Shown one piece after another: positions 4,908-7,001 of a DNA stretch of 7,001 bases (within the stretch, counting starts at the first letter, position 1; every line of letters starts with the position of its first letter). The notes under the pieces were generated by a model that ran no database searches, had not been told where the DNA came from, and saw only the letters and a program-made list of their open reading frames with translations. The translations under genes were made by a program, and so were the position numbers. This DNA comes from an uncultured Clostridia bacterium. GTDB lineage: Bacteria; Bacillota; Clostridia; Lachnospirales; Lachnospiraceae. Location of the stretch: assembly GCA_945622055.1 (NCBI GenBank), contig CALZBV010000132.1:1-7001 (forward strand), given 5' to 3'.

Positions 4908-7001
4908 TTGTTGATATTTCGTTGGAAAAGCTGGACCGGACGTTTCAGTACCGGATTCCGGAGGAGCTTTCAGATGCAGTTACGGCCGGCTGCAGGGTGC
5001 TCGTTCCGTTTGGAAACGGAAACCGCCGGTTGACCGGCTATGTTCTGGATATTTCAGAGACGCCGGTGTTTGCGGTTGAAAAAACAAAAAGCATTCTTTC
5101 CGTTGTGACGGGTGCAGTTACACTGGAGCAGAACGAGATAGCACTTGCGTACTGGATGAAGGAGCATTTCGGAGGTACGATGAACGATGCACTAAAGACC
5201 GTGCTTCCGGTAAAGCGTGCCATTCGTGAGGAAAAAAACAGAACCGTTGTACTTACTGCAACGGAAGAATTATATCAGGACTATCTGGATAAAATAAAAA
5301 AGCGTACACAGTATCAGTCAAGGGTGCGTCTGTTAGTGCTTCTCCGGGAAAAAAAGCGCATGAACTATTCTGACATTATTCACAAATACCGGATTGGCGC
5401 AGGTGTGATTGAAACGCTGAAAAAAGACGGTATCCTTGAGGTTACGGAGGAGGTCCGGTATCGCAATTCCGTAAAGGGAACAAAGCTTCTTAATCGTCCG
5501 GTACTGAATGAGGAACAGGAGAGTGCTGTAGAAACCATATGGAAGGATTACGAAGCCGGTATCCGGAAAACGTATTTGCTGTTTGGTGTAACGGGAAGCG
5601 GCAAGACGGAGGTATATCTGGAACTGATTGAACGGGTGATTTGCAAAGGAAAACAGGCGATTGTCCTGATTCCTGAGATTTCACTTACCTTTCAGACCGT
5701 ACGCAGATTTTACGAGCGGTTTGGGGAACGTGTATCGGTGATTCATTCCAGGCTTTCGGAGGGAGAACGCTATGACCAGTATGTTCGTGCCGGGAAGGGC
5801 GAAATCGATGTTATCATAGGACCGCGTTCGGCTTTGTTTTTTCCGATGGAACACCTTGGGCTGATTATTATTGACGAAGAGCAGGAGAATGCATACAAAA
5901 GCGAGGTTGTGCCAAAATATCATGCCAGAGAGACAGCACAGTATCTGGCAGAGCTTTCCGGGGCAACGCTTGTGCTTGGGTCTGCTACTCCATCTCTTGT
6001 GGCATACAGCCGGGTACAGAGTGGCGAATATCAGCTGCTCCGGCTTACAAAACGTGCAAAGAATGCGCAGCTTCCGAAGGTTGAGATTGTTGATCTGCGA
6101 GAAGAGCTTCAGGCAGGAAATCGTTCCATGTTCAGCAGAAAGTTAACGGAACAGATAAAGGAACGACTTGCCAAAGGCGAGCAGATTATGTTATTTTTAA
6201 ATCGCCGCGGTTATGCGGGGGCGGTATCCTGCAGAGCCTGCGGAGAAGTTATAAAGTGTCCGCACTGTGATGTGTCACTGACATTTCACAAAGGCGACAA
6301 ACTTTTGTGTCATTATTGTGGATATGAAACCAAAAAACCAATGGTATGTCCGAGCTGCAATTCAAAATATATCGGACTGTTCGGAACCGGCACGGAAAAG
6401 GTAGAAGAGGCTGTGCGGAGGGAATTTCCGGGGGCTACGGTACTTCGGATGGATGCTGATACCACGAAAAGAAAGGGGGACCACGAAAAAATCGTGGAGG
6501 CTTTTGCAAAGGGAGAAGCACAGATTTTGATTGGAACCCAGATGATTGTAAAAGGACATGATTTCCCGAAAGTTACCCTGGTTGGTATTTTGGCGGCCGA
6601 CCTCTCACTGCATGCAAGTGATTTTCGTGCGGCAGAGCGGACGTTTTGCCTGCTGGCACAGGCGGCCGGAAGAGCAGGCAGAGATAAGCTTCCCGGTTCG
6701 GTAATCATTCAGACCTATCAGCCGGAGCATTACAGCATTACGACGGCAGCACAGGAAGATTACGAGAGCTTTTACCGGCAGGAGATTGCTTACCGGAAGT
6801 TGCTCCGGTATCCGCCCGCAGTACACATGCTTGTTGTACTCATTCAATCCGAAGAGGAAAAGGCAGTAAAGGCCGCAGCAGAGCGTGTGGCAGAGGCTGT
6901 TCGGAAGGGTGTGCTGCCAGAAGATGGATTTGATGTGATGAACGGTCCGGTGCCTGCAGGACTTTCGAGAATGAATGATATGTATCGCTATCTGATTTAT
7001 C
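4889..7001 (+). CDS. priA: Primosomal protein N' / replication restart helicase PriA (3' end outside window)
   Basis: PriA recognises stalled or repaired replication forks and reloads the replicative helicase. The frame is open for 704 codons from ATG 4889 to the window edge; the family has about 730-800 residues, so only a short C-terminal piece is missing. An N-terminal fork-binding domain starts the protein. The superfamily 2 helicase core has Walker A GVTGSGKTE (233-241, K239), a Walker B of the form DEEQ (329-332), the GSATPS motif, GTQMIVKGHDFP, and AGRAGR (593-598). Eight cysteines in four pairs (448/451, 457/460, 474/477, 487/490) form the two zinc sites inserted in the second helicase domain. 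Walker B is usually DEEH; the Gln at 332 may be a lineage variant. The start lies inside the murE 3' end and has its own ribosome binding site, AGAGGA (4874-4879), so murE and priA are probably co-transcribed and translationally coupled. I checked the visible frame by hand and found no internal stop. Confidence 0.95.
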   Translation, partial: MRFADVIVDISLEKLDRTFQYRIPEELSDAVTAGCRVLVPFGNGNRRLTGYVLDISETPVFAVEKTKSILSVVTGAVTLEQNEIALAYWMKEHFGGTMNDALKTVLPVKRAIREEKNRTVVLTATEELYQDYLDKIKKRTQYQSRVRLLVLLREKKRMNYSDIIHKYRIGAGVIETLKKDGILEVTEEVRYRNSVKGTKLLNRPVLNEEQESAVETIWKDYEAGIRKTYLLFGVTGSGKTEVYLELIERVICKGKQAIVLIPEISLTFQTVRRFYERFGERVSVIHSRLSEGERYDQYVRAGKGEIDVIIGPRSALFFPMEHLGLIIIDEEQENAYKSEVVPKYHARETAQYLAELSGATLVLGSATPSLVAYSRVQSGEYQLLRLTKRAKNAQLPKVEIVDLREELQAGNRSMFSRKLTEQIKERLAKGEQIMLFLNRRGYAGAVSCRACGEVIKCPHCDVSLTFHKGDKLLCHYCGYETKKPMVCPSCNSKYIGLFGTGTEKVEEAVRREFPGATVLRMDADTTKRKGDHEKIVEAFAKGEAQILIGTQMIVKGHDFPKVTLVGILAADLSLHASDFRAAERTFCLLAQAAGRAGRDKLPGSVIIQTYQPEHYSITTAAQEDYESFYRQEIAYRKLLRYPPAVHMLVVLIQSEEEKAVKAAAERVAEAVRKGVLPEDGFDVMNGPVPAGLSRMNDMYRYLIY

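Noticed and set aside
6313..6708. 131-codon open frame on the minus strand inside priA
   Set aside because: It lies opposite the zinc-site and helicase motifs of priA, whose plus-strand reading is unambiguous.

Overview
The window looks like chromosome of a Gram-positive, spore-former-lineage Clostridia, most plausibly Lachnospiraceae. The evidence is a pair of endosporulation genes (spoIVB, spo0A), strong AGGAGG-type ribosome binding sites, TTGAAA/TATAAT-type promoters, a meso-diaminopimelate-type MurE with clostridial motif variants, and a moderate-GC codon usage. The family assignment is inference from sequence style; no species can be named. All genes lie on the + strand.

Layout: (1) bases 1-717 hold the C-terminal part of SpoIVB, the sporulation serine peptidase, with its His/Asp/Ser catalytic residues all present. 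(2) An AT-rich leader (718-874) carries a good vegetative promoter and overlapping inverted repeats. (3) Bases 875-1681 encode Spo0A, the master regulator of sporulation, but the reading frame is cut by a single in-frame TGA at 1379-1381, where the family has a conserved glycine. The rest of the gene is in frame and well conserved. (4) glgA, glycogen synthase, occupies 1834-3279 with its own probable promoter and a strong terminator behind it. (5) murE (3414-4907) and the start of priA (4889 to beyond the window end) overlap by 19 bases and form a second transcription unit.

The spoIVB-spo0A pair would normally link entry into sporulation (Spo0A~P) to the late sigma-K checkpoint (SpoIVB). glgA makes storage glycogen, murE makes the peptidoglycan stem peptide, and priA restarts stalled replication forks; the last two are housekeeping genes. 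I see no mobile element, CRISPR array, RNA gene or defence system, and no gene-free stretch longer than about 160 bases. The outstanding observation is the interrupted spo0A. Either this strain has recently lost the ability to start sporulation, or the stop is read through, or it is a sequence error. A new multi-gene system is not visible here.
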